Source: CAYILR01 sp964364175 (GTDB lineage: Bacteria > Bdellovibrionota > UBA1018). Taken from it: a stretch of 64,000 nucleotides of DNA. The stretch covers positions 19,479 to 83,478 of the forward strand of contig CAYILR010000014.1 of NCBI GenBank assembly GCA_964364175.1, read 5' to 3'. Shown here one piece after another: positions 23,790 to 32,473 of the stretch. The position numbers were made by a program, and so were the translations under genes. Under the pieces are notes generated by a model. That model made no database searches, was not told the origin of the DNA, and worked only from the letters and a program-made list of their open reading frames with translations. Numbering within the stretch: position 1 is the first letter of the stretch; every line of letters starts with the position of its first letter.

Positions 23790-24092
23790 CTAACGGTGAA
23801 TGTGATTCGTTACTTTTTCTTTGTGTCGCTGGATTTGTTTTTCGATTTTACTCAAAGCATCGTCGATGGCCAGATAGAGATTATGGTGTTCAGCGTTTGC
23901 TTCACCGAAATAGTCCATTTGGTTGCCCAAAAGATGGCAATGGGCGATGGCGTCCTGTTTGTCAGTTGAAAAGGTCCATGTCACGTGAATTTTACCATCG
24001 AAGTATTTTTTTAGTTTTTCAGTCTTTTCTGTTGCATGGGTTTTAACTGCATCTGAAGGATCTAGGTTTTTAAAGGTAATTTGAATTTGCAT
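23790..24092 (-). CDS. hpf: ribosome hibernation promoting factor, short form
   Basis: A 100-residue HPF/RaiA-type protein: MQIQITFKNLDPSDAVKTH, then EKLKKYF, HVTWTFSTDKQDAIAHCHL, and LYLAIDDALSKIEKQIQRHKEK, which form the beta-alpha-beta-beta-beta-alpha fold that binds the decoding site of 30S subunits in stationary phase. The long-form C-terminal dimerisation domain is absent. ATG 24092 is used because the start of the fold is exactly there; the frame extends upstream to 24191 only through the neighbouring gene. It begins two bases after the Trp-rich gene's stop, so it is translated from the same message. Confidence 0.88.
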   Translation of the reverse strand: MQIQITFKNLDPSDAVKTHATEKTEKLKKYFDGKIHVTWTFSTDKQDAIAHCHLLGNQMDYFGEANAEHHNLYLAIDDALSKIEKQIQRHKEKVTNHIHR

Positions 24093-24093
24093 A

Positions 24094-24360
24094 CTAAGCT
24101 GCTTTTTTGCCTTCACTCCACCACCAGTTTTTTGCCCAAGTGGTTTCGGTGGACTCGACCCATTTGTTGTTTCTGACTTCTTTCCAAACAAATTTCTCGA
24201 GTTCGTCGGGGCCGCTGACGTCTAACCAAACCGAGCAGTCCCAAGCACCTGTGGTGGACCATACGCCCTTAACCCACTTGTGCTTTGCCCAGCCTTTCCA
24301 TGCGCTGTCCGGTGCTCCTGGTTTCCATCGAATGTTGACCCATGCTTGCCACTTTTTCAT
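24094..24360 (-). CDS. tryptophan-rich small protein, Lrp/AsnC-type ligand-domain-like
   Basis: 88 residues, 15 of them Trp (17 percent), including a WWW run near the C-terminus. The central block GVWSTTGAWDCSVWLDVSGPDELEKFVW, then VESTETTW, resembles the alpha-beta ferredoxin-like ligand-binding domain of Lrp/AsnC regulators (beta strand, TG turn, helix, TxT strand), without a DNA-binding domain. GGGGGAGAT precedes ATG 24360. It is the first gene of a two-gene operon with the ribosome hibernation factor. It may be a small-molecule sensor or a protein-binding partner; no function is recognised. The Trp content is exceptional for a soluble protein. Confidence 0.55.
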   Translation of the reverse strand: MKKWQAWVNIRWKPGAPDSAWKGWAKHKWVKGVWSTTGAWDCSVWLDVSGPDELEKFVWKEVRNNKWVESTETTWAKNWWWSEGKKAA

Positions 24361-24530
24361 GAATATCTCCCCCGAGTTTTCGTATCGGTGTTTGGTTGAA
24401 AAACATAAGCCTCGGCGCAGGCTCCATTATCGAACTTTGGGCTCCTAGATAAAAACGGCAGTGATTTCAAGGTTTTGTGTTTAAATAAACAAATTTTAAA
24501 AAATATGATTCAATCCAATTTTGTGATAAA

Positions 24531-25877
24531 ATGCGCTCACTTGTGAGCTCCCAAAAAAGAATTTTCATCATTGGCATCTGGATCGCATCTGTTTGTGGAT
24601 GGATGAATTATGGATGGGCAGAAGATCGCGCCAAGCTCCTGGAAACGCGCTCGGACATCGCTGATGCAGGAATTGCACTGACCGAGCGTTCGCAGCACAG
24701 CTTGGATATGGCATTTTTCCACTTCGCCGAAGATCGAACGGGATGGGTAGCTATCCACCAAATGCTCAGAGCTGCTCAAAGAGGAGCAAAAGTTCGCCTC
24801 ATCATCGATGGAGGAATTCGACAAAGAGAGCTAAAACGCTCGACCATCGCCTATTTGCAGGAAAATGGTGTTGAAATCCGAATTTTTCACGAACGTAAGC
24901 TTTTTAAGCCCTTCTCCTGGCACAACCAAAGATTGCACGACAAGATGGTTCTTTCGGACGGGCGCGCTGCAATTTTCCCCACCGGAAACATCAAGGACAA
25001 CTACTATACACACAAGCCATTGATTCCAGGAATGGCTCATCACCGCTTCAATGACGTTGCGCTTTATGTTGAAGGAGATGTTGTCCAAGAGGCGCAAAGC
25101 TACTTTGAGGAACTTTGGAAAAGCGGCGAAGTCGAGTCCCCAACGTCCAGAAAAATTTCTGTTTCAGAAAGGCAAAATATTACAAAGCAACTCGAGCTTT
25201 ACAGCCGCGTGAGCCGCGCTTGGATTCATGGCGGACGGACCGCGCGAGACATTCAAAAGGCGCTCGATGATCTGATTCCCGTTGAGGAAGCAAGGTTTTT
25301 TCATGACCCGATTGGGCAAAAAGGAAAAATCGCTGGAGCCGAAGTGCCTATTTTGGAGCTGATTCGAACTGCAAAAACGGAGTTGTTGATCGAGAATCCT
25401 TACGTCGTTTTGACTCCTCCGTTTGAAAAGGCGTTTCAAGAAGCAGCGGATAAAAAGGTTCAGACCACTCTGATGACGAATTCGCCACATGGCTCTGACC
25501 AAATGACAACTGCTTATCGATATGAAGCAGAAAGGCACAAATTCCCAGGCATGGGTGAATCAGCAATGATTGTTGAACGCAACGCCAGCGAGGGTATGCA
25601 GCACGCCAAGGTTTTTGCAAAAGACGGCGAGTACATGATTGTTACTTCCATGAATCTCGACCCGAGATCGCTTAATCTCAACAACGAAATCGGGATTAGT
25701 TTCAGATCGCGTCAACTCGTGACTCAATTGAGAGATCGAATTGAGAAACTGAAAGAAACCTCAACGATTTACAGGGGAGAAAATAATGCAAAATTGGATG
25801 CAAAGCTCTCCATTCCCAGATCAATTCAGCGTTGCTCATTGCTTCTTTTGGGAGCCGTGACCAGATCACAGCTTTAA
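24531..25877 (+). CDS. exported phospholipase D-superfamily protein
   Basis: 448 residues with a signal peptide or anchor (residues 10-30, ending GWA). Two HKD motifs form the active site: HDKMVLSD (His136, Lys138, Asp143) followed by GNIKDN, and HAKVFAKD (His358, Lys360, Asp365) followed by SMNLDPRS. The layout is like cardiolipin synthase and bacterial PLDs, though the N-terminus lacks the multiple membrane helices of ClsA. It is predicted to act on phospholipids or phosphodiesters in the periplasm or envelope. A Tim44-like gene follows 59 bases downstream. Both halves are complete, so it is probably active. Confidence 0.85.
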   Translation: MRSLVSSQKRIFIIGIWIASVCGWMNYGWAEDRAKLLETRSDIADAGIALTERSQHSLDMAFFHFAEDRTGWVAIHQMLRAAQRGAKVRLIIDGGIRQRELKRSTIAYLQENGVEIRIFHERKLFKPFSWHNQRLHDKMVLSDGRAAIFPTGNIKDNYYTHKPLIPGMAHHRFNDVALYVEGDVVQEAQSYFEELWKSGEVESPTSRKISVSERQNITKQLELYSRVSRAWIHGGRTARDIQKALDDLIPVEEARFFHDPIGQKGKIAGAEVPILELIRTAKTELLIENPYVVLTPPFEKAFQEAADKKVQTTLMTNSPHGSDQMTTAYRYEAERHKFPGMGESAMIVERNASEGMQHAKVFAKDGEYMIVTSMNLDPRSLNLNNEIGISFRSRQLVTQLRDRIEKLKETSTIYRGENNAKLDAKLSIPRSIQRCSLLLLGAVTRSQL

Positions 25878-25936
25878 AGATAAAAATTATTTGGTTCTTG
25901 CTCGTAAATGATACAGTTTCTGGTAGACATGTAGTT

Positions 25937-26857
25937 ATGACTAAAAACCAATTTAAGAATTTTATGAGTAAGAATTTTGTAAAGATTGCTTTGTTTGCAC
26001 TTTGCGTGAGTGGGATGACCAGCCTCAATTCGCAGGACGCCTCCGCGCGAGCGGGAGGTGGGCGGTCTTTCGGAATGCGTGGTTCTCGCAGCTACAGCAC
26101 GCCCATGAGGCCTTCTTCTCCATTCCAGCAGCAAGCCCGACCTCAACAGCCGAATATGCCGACACAACCCTATTCCCAACCGATGGGTGGGGGGGGTGGA
26201 TTTTTGCGAAACATGGCAGGAGGACTGGCAGGCGGGTTTTTGGGAAGTATGCTCTTTCGATCCCTAGGTTTTGGTGGCGATATGGGGACCGGCCTGGGCG
26301 GTGGCGGCGGATCTGGATGGATGGGAATTTTGCTGATGGCTGCGCTTGGATTCTTTGCTTTCAAAATGTTCTCGGGGCGTCGTCGCGAGGTTTCTCCTCG
26401 TGAAACGACTGCAGAAGATCTCATGGCTAGGACTCAGCCTCAAAATCAATCTGCTTCATTCGATCAGGAGCGATTTAAAGAAACAGCGCAAGACATCTTC
26501 TTTAAAGTTCAAGGGGCATGGACTCGTGGAGATCTAGGGCTGGTTCGAAATGCAGTGAGCCCAGACACGCTTGGAATTCTTCAGCAGGATTTAGATCAAT
26601 TAAAAAAACGCCGCGAAGTAAATCGCCTGGAGAATATCTCGGTTCGAGGCGTGGATCTGACCGAAGTTTGGAATGAGTCGGGCGTGGATTATGCCACGGT
26701 GTGTTTTCGTGCCAACCTTTTGGATTACAACACGGACGAAACTGGAAAAATAGTTTCGGGAAGTGATGCTGAGCCTGTCAAGTTTGAGGAATTTTGGACG
26801 TTTCAGCGGCCGACAGCCTCCAGCTCGTGGATTTTGTCAGCGGTACAGCAAGCCTAG
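25937..26857 (+). CDS. Tim44-like domain membrane protein
   Basis: About 306 residues. A signal-type hydrophobic N-terminus (VKIALFALCVSGMTSL) is followed by a Gln/Pro/Gly-rich linker, a Gly-rich GGLAGGFLGSMLF segment, a membrane helix (GWMGILLMAALGFFAF) and a C-terminal Tim44-like domain (QERFKETAQDIFFKVQGAWTRGD onward), a fold that binds lipids or partner proteins at membranes. The start is ATG 25937 or 25964; a longer frame into the PLD gene is rejected. A run of eight G at 26189-26196 inside the coding region is a potential slippage site. Its exact role in bacteria is not settled. Confidence 0.75.
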   Translation: MTKNQFKNFMSKNFVKIALFALCVSGMTSLNSQDASARAGGGRSFGMRGSRSYSTPMRPSSPFQQQARPQQPNMPTQPYSQPMGGGGGFLRNMAGGLAGGFLGSMLFRSLGFGGDMGTGLGGGGGSGWMGILLMAALGFFAFKMFSGRRREVSPRETTAEDLMARTQPQNQSASFDQERFKETAQDIFFKVQGAWTRGDLGLVRNAVSPDTLGILQQDLDQLKKRREVNRLENISVRGVDLTEVWNESGVDYATVCFRANLLDYNTDETGKIVSGSDAEPVKFEEFWTFQRPTASSSWILSAVQQA

Positions 26858-26882
26858 CCTGCACTCAAGCTAGTGAGTTCCT

Positions 26883-27392
26883 GTGTCGAAGAGTACCCTG
26901 GAACGGGGTGCTCTTATGTGGAGTGGCAATTTTCTGTCATGGGGTAACGCGAGAAATCGTGAGGCTAGCCGCGATCAAGGGAAAATCAGAAAAAAAAGGC
27001 TTCAGATTGAGATGCGGCGAGTCTCTGCGGAAATACAGATTGCGCGCGGTCTGGGTGAACCTACATGGGTAGCTCGGTCTCGGGTGGTTTTGTCAGATTT
27101 TTCGGCCCATGGGGTCGCCATGTTCACCTCGCAGCGCTTTCAAGAGTACCAGCAAGTTGCTGTCAGTATTGATCTTCCTAGGCAGTTTTTTTGTCGAGGT
27201 CGAGTTCGCTGGTGTCACGACGCCCCGACGGGAAGAATCATCACCGCCGAGGGAAACCCGGAATTCAAGTATCGCGTCAGTATCGAGTTTATGTTTGATT
27301 CCGCTGAAGAGCGGACGCAGGTCTTGGAATATTGCAAAGACTTAGCCCGTCAACAAATGTTGGTTTTGTCTCGTCCAGATTTAAAACTGTAG
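26883..27392 (+). CDS. PilZ-like domain protein
   Basis: 169 residues from GTG 26883, or 158 from ATG 26916. A basic N-terminal helix with RRVSAEIQI leads into a beta barrel with the PilZ-type DFSAHGVAMFT (DxSxxG box), SIDLP, GRVRWC and YRVSIEFMF strands. PilZ domains bind c-di-GMP through an N-terminal RxxxR and the D/NxSxxG box; the second box is good here, the first is only approximate, so ligand binding is uncertain. It follows the Tim44-like gene by 25 bases. A diguanylate cyclase lies at 40.6 kb. The alternative is a degenerate, nucleotide-free PilZ. Confidence 0.6.
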   Translation: MSKSTLERGALMWSGNFLSWGNARNREASRDQGKIRKKRLQIEMRRVSAEIQIARGLGEPTWVARSRVVLSDFSAHGVAMFTSQRFQEYQQVAVSIDLPRQFFCRGRVRWCHDAPTGRIITAEGNPEFKYRVSIEFMFDSAEERTQVLEYCKDLARQQMLVLSRPDLKL

Positions 27393-27725
27393 CTACTTTT
27401 TATCGGACTCAGTATTTTTATCAGCATCGCCCGAGCCGTGCTCGTAGGGGCATTCACCGTGCTTCTTTTCCCCACATTCGCTGCTATGGCCACGTCCCAT
27501 ACCGCAGTGATGTCGTCTTTTCATCGCGCAGGGTGCGCAAAGAACGCAGATCGTTGCTAGCACAAGCGCGGGTTGCCAAAACTTCACCCGTTTCATGGAG
27601 CTGAGTTTGCAGACCACTTCGTTCCACGCGAAGTAGAGAAGTGCTGAGGAGGCTAAAAACCACCCCAGACAGAGCAGAATACAACTGACCCAACAAGTTC
27701 CACCGAATGGACATGAATTATGCAT
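27393..27725 (-). CDS. small Cys/His-rich two-helix membrane protein, unknown
   Basis: Not recognised. 110 residues from ATG 27725, with TTGGAGAT before it. Two hydrophobic segments (CWVSCILLCLGWFLASSALLYF, then FWQPALVLATICVLCAPC) are followed by a hydrophilic tail rich in His, Cys and Gly (RRHHCGMGRGH, CGEKKHGECPYEHG), suggesting metal binding at the membrane. Its stop abuts that of the PilZ-like gene on the other strand, so the genes are convergent without a spacer. It could be a metal-handling or small stress protein; only composition supports this. Confidence 0.5.
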   Translation of the reverse strand: MHNSCPFGGTCWVSCILLCLGWFLASSALLYFAWNEVVCKLSSMKRVKFWQPALVLATICVLCAPCAMKRRHHCGMGRGHSSECGEKKHGECPYEHGSGDADKNTESDKK

Positions 27726-27793
27726 GGTTATGATGATCTCCAACGAATCGGGCAAACACAAGCGGCAAAAAATGAGATTTGAGGGTCTATGCC

Positions 27794-27821
27794 TTGACAC
27801 GCCCTCTGTGGCGCGTTAGAC
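27794..27821 (+). promoter_or_regulatory. sigma-70-type promoter of the S41 protease gene
   Basis: TTGACA (27794-27799), 16 bases and TTAGAC (27816-27821), followed by a GGGGG ribosome-binding site and ATG 27839. The -35 is perfect, the -10 weak. Confidence 0.4.
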
Positions 27822-27838
27822 GGCCTCCGGGGGTAAAA

Positions 27839-29704
27839 ATGAATATCAAAAAATTTCTGACTGTTGTTTTGGGTGTGAGTGTTTTGGGTATCGCCGCATG
27901 CGATCCGATTCCGAGGAGGACATTGTCTCTTGAGGAAAAAAAGGCGGATCTCTTCTGGATCTATTCACAGTTTGGCGAAAACTACGCTCCGATGGAGTAC
28001 AAACAGACTCGTTACAAATTTGACTATACTGCTCTGAAAGATAGCTATCTCCAGCTGGCAGAAACCACTACAACAAACGAAGAGTTTTATGTTTTGATGT
28101 ACCGTTTTGTTGCAGAATTCAAAGATGCACACACTTCCGGCACTTTGACAGCATCTTCGCTGCCCAGCCGGACTGAAATTGCATACTTGGGTTTTACAGG
28201 AGTTCGACGAGGAGATCACCTGGTGGTGACCAAGCTTCTTCCCACGATTTCAAAAGACTCAATTTACCCGATTAAAGTGGGGCAAACGATCACTCAGTTG
28301 GACGGTGTTTCTCTGAAAGATGTAGTCCTCAACGAGATGGTTCAGTATCGTAATCTGGGAAGCGATGAAGCGAACCTGACTTATCACATGTCCAAAATTT
28401 TCAATCGTGTGACGACTTCGCAAAAACTGCCCACGAAGTCGAATGCAGTGCTGACTGTGTTGAAGAGCGATGGGGTGAGCACCACTCAATTGCTGGTTCC
28501 TTGGATCCGCAAAGACCTAAAGGTTTTTCGCGAAGAGCAAATGGCGGCGACTCCGACAACAGATCTCAACGGTCGCACTCAAATTCCATCCGACAATCTC
28601 AATTTTCAGATCAGCTTAATGGCGTTGGCTGGACAGGTGGACTTGCTGGCAGATTGGAAACAGATTCTGGACAAAACTCAGGACGGCTACAATCCATGGA
28701 ACTCGTTTGTGTTTGTGGATAGCTCTCCAGACTGGAATTCTAATTTCTACAAAAATACTTTAAAGCGCATGATCGCGAAAAAGAAAACCGAAGTTGGAAA
28801 GGATCTGATTTCTTTCGAAGACGATCCTAAAAAAATTCTTCAGGAAGATCGCAATGTACCAGAACCTGCATTGATGATTCCAACTGCAAAAATCTATCCA
28901 TCTTACATTACCTCGACAGTGGCCAGGGATAAGGACGGCAAGGAAGTCGGGAAAAAATTCAATGTGGGATACATCCACCTGGATACTTTCTCTCCTGCAG
29001 CGTCTGAAGACGACACGATCAAAGAAGTGTCAGCGACTCTGGATGCGTTTGCACTGGTCGGTGTAAAAGACGTCGTCATCGACATGATCAATAACGGCGG
29101 AGGCTCGTTGAGCTTAGGAGTCAAACTGGCTCAGCTTTTTTCGAAAGAAAAAATCCTGGTTTCCGAGATTCAATTTCGCCTCAGCGACTCTTGGCTGGAT
29201 GATTTTGAATCTATGAGTTTGCGGGCCGGATCCGATGCAGAAAGAGAACTCTACCGACGAGTTTTTGTTGGCCTGAAGGACGAGCGCCTGCAGGGCAAAT
29301 GGTTGTCACACCCGATGAGCATCGAATCGCTCTTTCCGTTTGAGCTGAAGGGCAACGAGAATTTGAACCAAAAACTCAATGTGGTTCTCTTGGTGAACGA
29401 GATGTGCGCATCCATGTGCGATATTTTTTCGGGCATCATGAAGGATAATGCGCTTGCAACTGTGGTGGGGACAAAAACCATGGGAGCAGGGGGCAACGTT
29501 GTGAATCATACTCAATCGCCGAACAGTCACTTTGATGTTCGTCAGACCGAGTCCCTGATTTTGAGAAAAGACGGTTCGTACGTCGAGAACAATGGTGTGG
29601 ATCCTGATGTAGCCTATGCTGTGAACGAAGATGCCATCAGCAAGTATGATGGTGCTCGCGCCAAGGCATTTGATTACATTGCGACTCAAAAACTCAGCCA
29701 GTAA
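27839..29704 (+). CDS. S41 (tail-specific type) peptidase, lipoprotein
   Basis: 621 residues starting with a lipoprotein signal (LGVSVLGIAAC, lipobox Cys at about 20). A PDZ-like region sits around residues 120-175 and the S41 catalytic domain toward the C-terminus: VGYIHLDTFSP, DVVIDMINNGGGSL, then NEMCASMCDIFSG with the presumed nucleophile Ser, and GTKTMGAGG with the general-base Lys region. CTP-type proteases trim envelope proteins. The Ser surroundings, with two Cys flanking (CASMC), are unusual. GGGGG lies before ATG 27839. A strong bidirectional terminator follows. The family is confident; substrate unknown. Confidence 0.82.
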   Translation: MNIKKFLTVVLGVSVLGIAACDPIPRRTLSLEEKKADLFWIYSQFGENYAPMEYKQTRYKFDYTALKDSYLQLAETTTTNEEFYVLMYRFVAEFKDAHTSGTLTASSLPSRTEIAYLGFTGVRRGDHLVVTKLLPTISKDSIYPIKVGQTITQLDGVSLKDVVLNEMVQYRNLGSDEANLTYHMSKIFNRVTTSQKLPTKSNAVLTVLKSDGVSTTQLLVPWIRKDLKVFREEQMAATPTTDLNGRTQIPSDNLNFQISLMALAGQVDLLADWKQILDKTQDGYNPWNSFVFVDSSPDWNSNFYKNTLKRMIAKKKTEVGKDLISFEDDPKKILQEDRNVPEPALMIPTAKIYPSYITSTVARDKDGKEVGKKFNVGYIHLDTFSPAASEDDTIKEVSATLDAFALVGVKDVVIDMINNGGGSLSLGVKLAQLFSKEKILVSEIQFRLSDSWLDDFESMSLRAGSDAERELYRRVFVGLKDERLQGKWLSHPMSIESLFPFELKGNENLNQKLNVVLLVNEMCASMCDIFSGIMKDNALATVVGTKTMGAGGNVVNHTQSPNSHFDVRQTESLILRKDGSYVENNGVDPDVAYAVNEDAISKYDGARAKAFDYIATQKLSQ

Positions 29705-29722
29705 TTCATATCAAATAACGAC

Positions 29723-29752
29723 AACGCCCCACCTGTTTCCAGGTGGGGCGTT
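29723..29752. terminator. bidirectional intrinsic terminator
   Basis: AACGCCCCACCTG-TTTC-CAGGTGGGGCGTT is a perfect 13-pair hairpin between the convergent S41 and DUF4091 genes. The T-run is short on both sides, but the stem is very stable. Confidence 0.85.
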
Positions 29753-29757
29753 GCAAG

Positions 29758-32445
29758 TTACTGACCGGCTTCGATGATTGCAGCCAGTTGCTCGCGCATC
29801 GATTCCCAGTCATCCGGATTCGTGGACCAGCTGATGTCGGTACGAGTCCAGGTAGGATCAGACTGCATGGTCACGTCGTTCTCCCACATGATTTTCGGAA
29901 CCATCTGATTCACGATTGCATCTACCGCAGTAGGATTGATCGCACGCGCTAAGGTCAGATAGTCGACGTCTTGAACACCTCGTCTCCAATGTTTCAATCG
30001 GAGGCTGGCGACTGGGCCATTCAAGCCGAGTGAGTCAGCTGGGAACACCATGTCGGTTCCGGGGTAGAAAAGTACTCCGTCGCCGTTGCAGTGGTTCCAG
30101 CCCGTTTCACCCGTGCTGGAGCTGATTCCAGTTTTTCCGCCGAAGGTCTGAGCATCATGGAAGAGGTTATTCTGGCCTCGACCGCTCTGGTAGTCTTTGT
30201 AGTAAGTCGACTCCCAGAAGAACCAACGAGAGATTTTCTTTTTAAACTGAGTCCAAGGCACCACTCGGAGAGCGACACCATCGTCTTCAGTTGCATAAGA
30301 ACCTGTCGCAGGTCTTTTTCCGTTGTAGCTGTAGAACTTCTTATTTGAAGAAGCCAATACAGTTTGGTTGGCGTTTTCGTATTCAGCCTTCTTAGCCACG
30401 GCGAACCAACTCGCCATGATGTTCAGAGAAGGCGTGTAGGTCAGGGCACTCGGCAACGGGATGGTTGCAAAGGTCGGCAGCGATCCACCGATTCCGGTGT
30501 TGCTAGCGGCCCAACCAGCCCACATTTCGGTTTGGGCGTAGTTCGTGCTCTCATCAATGAGGTACACGAAACGCTCAGTCGAAGGGCTGTTGGTTCTGAA
30601 CCACTGTTCCCAGTTGTTCATATGGGATTGCATGGAGTCCTGAGTGGTCCACTGCGACCGCCACGATCCATAGGTATGAATCGAGTAGACGTTGTTTCCA
30701 GTGCCAACGCCTGGGCCATCATAGCCGTTAGCGCCAGTGTACAGCGAACCGTTCAAGCGACTGACCCATTCTGCTCGAGGACGATCTTGGGTCCAGGAGT
30801 CTGAACCAGGGTTCGAGTCGATCATCGAGAGTTTATGTCGATGAGCGAGCAAGAAGTGCTTGTCTCTGATTTGCACAGCAGACGAGCTGGCTGCAGTTCC
30901 GGGGTTAGGATATGGATTTCCTAAATATCGTTCGTTGATATCGGGGAAACCCGCATAGACCATGGTTTTTGAGCTAGGCTCGTCTGGGAGAGCAAAGTTC
31001 TTCACCTTCAGCTCGACTGGAACAGTGCGAACCACTGTGCCGTTCAAGGAGATGGAGATGTTCCCAGTGTAGAGTCCAGCCGGAGCATTTTTTGGGACAT
31101 AGACGTCTACCCAAATGCTTTGGTTTTTAGCCGCTGCGATATTGAAAGCTCCGTTAGCTTCCATCGGCACAGCGATTTCTGGGTAGAACTTGTCATGGTC
31201 CGGACGTTGAGCCCAGGTACCCGAACCGATGCCTTCACCGGTATAAGGTCTGCGCATACGTTTTGGAACATGGCGCTCGTCATAAGTATCGTATGACAAG
31301 GCGCTCAAGCCTTTGATTTGTAAATAACGAACGTGGAAGAGTTCGATATTACGATTGACCCAGTTAAACACACCGTTGCCGGTAGTAGGTGCAGAACTGA
31401 TAACTGCACCATTGGGGCCTGTGAGTTGATTAAAGCTCACATTCACCAAATTGGCGGACTGACTTGCGGCTTCGAGGACTAGGTTGAAGCCCACGACTTC
31501 GTTCTTAGCTCCGAAGGCGGAAATTTTCGTTCCGTTCCAGAGTTTGTTGACGACAGAAGCCGGTGCAGAGCTGGCACGCAATTCGTCTTGAGTGACCTTG
31601 TTGCCACCATCGTTCGCCCAAATTGCACTGATTGCGATCGGGCTAGGAGTTGGAGTTGGGGTCGGAGTGGGCGTCGGTGTTGGAGTAGGCGACGGACTCG
31701 GACTTGGGCTCGGAGAAGGGGATGGTGATGGACTAGGTGACGGTGAGGGGCTCGGACTTGGCGTCGGGCTTGGAGTAGGCGACGGAGTCGGAGTGGGTGT
31801 AGGGGTTGGAGTGGGTGTCACGCTTGGAACTGGCGCAGGCACATTGAGGTAAGTGATTTCTGCTGTTACATTATCAACGAGATAAGTGACGGCAGTGGAG
31901 CCTTGAAGAGTAATGCGCATATTCACTGTCGAAATCACTCTCTTGGAATCCAGAGGCAAAATGGTTGAAACAGTGCCAACAGTACCGGCAATTTTACTGA
32001 CAGGCGAACATTGCTCAACCATCGCGTTTGCATTGGTGTAAAGCACGTCGGCGCATATCATCACTTGCGATGAAGCACTGGTCGTTATGCCTTTGAAAGT
32101 TCCAGCTACCCGGAGTTGAGTAGCGTACTTAGATTGAAGAGAAGATGCTGGCAGACTCCACCAGGCATTGCTGCCCCAGCGTGACATCCTGACACGCAAG
32201 CTGCCTGAACCCGAAATAGGTCCTGATGTAGTTCTCGTAGCAGAGTCGGTAGAGAGCTGAACATAATATCCAGCGTTACTTGATTCGAATCCCGGGTCAG
32301 AAATAAGATTTCCTGACGTACCGCTAATATGTGCGACACTGGATTCGAATCCCGGTTCTTTTGAATTACCGCAAGCAGCCAAGGCTGTTGCAATTGCTGA
32401 AGCAAGAAACACACGTCCATAGGACGTAAAAATATGCGTTTTCAC
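29758..32445 (-). CDS. large DUF4091-type glycoside-hydrolase-like lipoprotein with P/T/S linker
   Basis: 895 residues. The N-terminus is a lipoprotein signal (ATALAAC). A beta-sandwich module of carbohydrate-binding type (about 45-205) comes next, then a Pro-Thr/Pro-Ser repeat linker (about 208-272), then a large catalytic-like region ending in a DUF4091 block (WFFWESTYYKDY, NGDGVLFYPG, RLKHWRRGVQDVDYL, about 780-860). DUF4091 proteins are relatives of glycoside hydrolases, so a surface polysaccharide-degrading role is likely. GFESS occurs twice near the N-terminus, a short internal repeat. A structured leader lies upstream. It is convergent with the S41 protease gene. Confidence 0.78.
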   Translation of the reverse strand: MKTHIFTSYGRVFLASAIATALAACGNSKEPGFESSVAHISGTSGNLISDPGFESSNAGYYVQLSTDSATRTTSGPISGSGSLRVRMSRWGSNAWWSLPASSLQSKYATQLRVAGTFKGITTSASSQVMICADVLYTNANAMVEQCSPVSKIAGTVGTVSTILPLDSKRVISTVNMRITLQGSTAVTYLVDNVTAEITYLNVPAPVPSVTPTPTPTPTPTPSPTPSPTPSPSPSPSPSPSPSPSPSPSPSPSPTPTPTPTPTPTPTPSPIAISAIWANDGGNKVTQDELRASSAPASVVNKLWNGTKISAFGAKNEVVGFNLVLEAASQSANLVNVSFNQLTGPNGAVISSAPTTGNGVFNWVNRNIELFHVRYLQIKGLSALSYDTYDERHVPKRMRRPYTGEGIGSGTWAQRPDHDKFYPEIAVPMEANGAFNIAAAKNQSIWVDVYVPKNAPAGLYTGNISISLNGTVVRTVPVELKVKNFALPDEPSSKTMVYAGFPDINERYLGNPYPNPGTAASSSAVQIRDKHFLLAHRHKLSMIDSNPGSDSWTQDRPRAEWVSRLNGSLYTGANGYDGPGVGTGNNVYSIHTYGSWRSQWTTQDSMQSHMNNWEQWFRTNSPSTERFVYLIDESTNYAQTEMWAGWAASNTGIGGSLPTFATIPLPSALTYTPSLNIMASWFAVAKKAEYENANQTVLASSNKKFYSYNGKRPATGSYATEDDGVALRVVPWTQFKKKISRWFFWESTYYKDYQSGRGQNNLFHDAQTFGGKTGISSSTGETGWNHCNGDGVLFYPGTDMVFPADSLGLNGPVASLRLKHWRRGVQDVDYLTLARAINPTAVDAIVNQMVPKIMWENDVTMQSDPTWTRTDISWSTNPDDWESMREQLAAIIEAGQ
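31640..31815. repeat. low-complexity repeat encoding the Pro-Thr/Pro-Ser linker
   Basis: Imperfect six-base repeats (GGAGTN / GGACTN type on the plus strand) inside the DUF4091 gene encode alternating Pro with Thr or Ser. Such tracts change length easily by recombination. Confidence 0.8.
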
Positions 32446-32473
32446 GACACACTCTCCTTATTGTTGATAAGTT

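Noticed and set aside
26883..27392. Confident c-di-GMP receptor call for the PilZ-like protein
   Set aside because: The DxSxxG-type box is present but a clear RxxxR is not, so ligand binding is left open.
31640..31815. Possible CRISPR array or satellite
   Set aside because: The short imperfect repeats keep the reading frame and encode a linker; there are no spacers.
31592..31852. Plus-strand frame rich in Gly-Val repeats
   Set aside because: It is the reverse complement of the Pro-Thr/Pro-Ser linker in the DUF4091 lipoprotein; no ribosome-binding site.
32280..32356. Two ATTCGAATCCCGG segments like tRNA T-arms
   Set aside because: No acceptor stem or anticodon arm fits; both encode the repeated GFESS in the lipoprotein.
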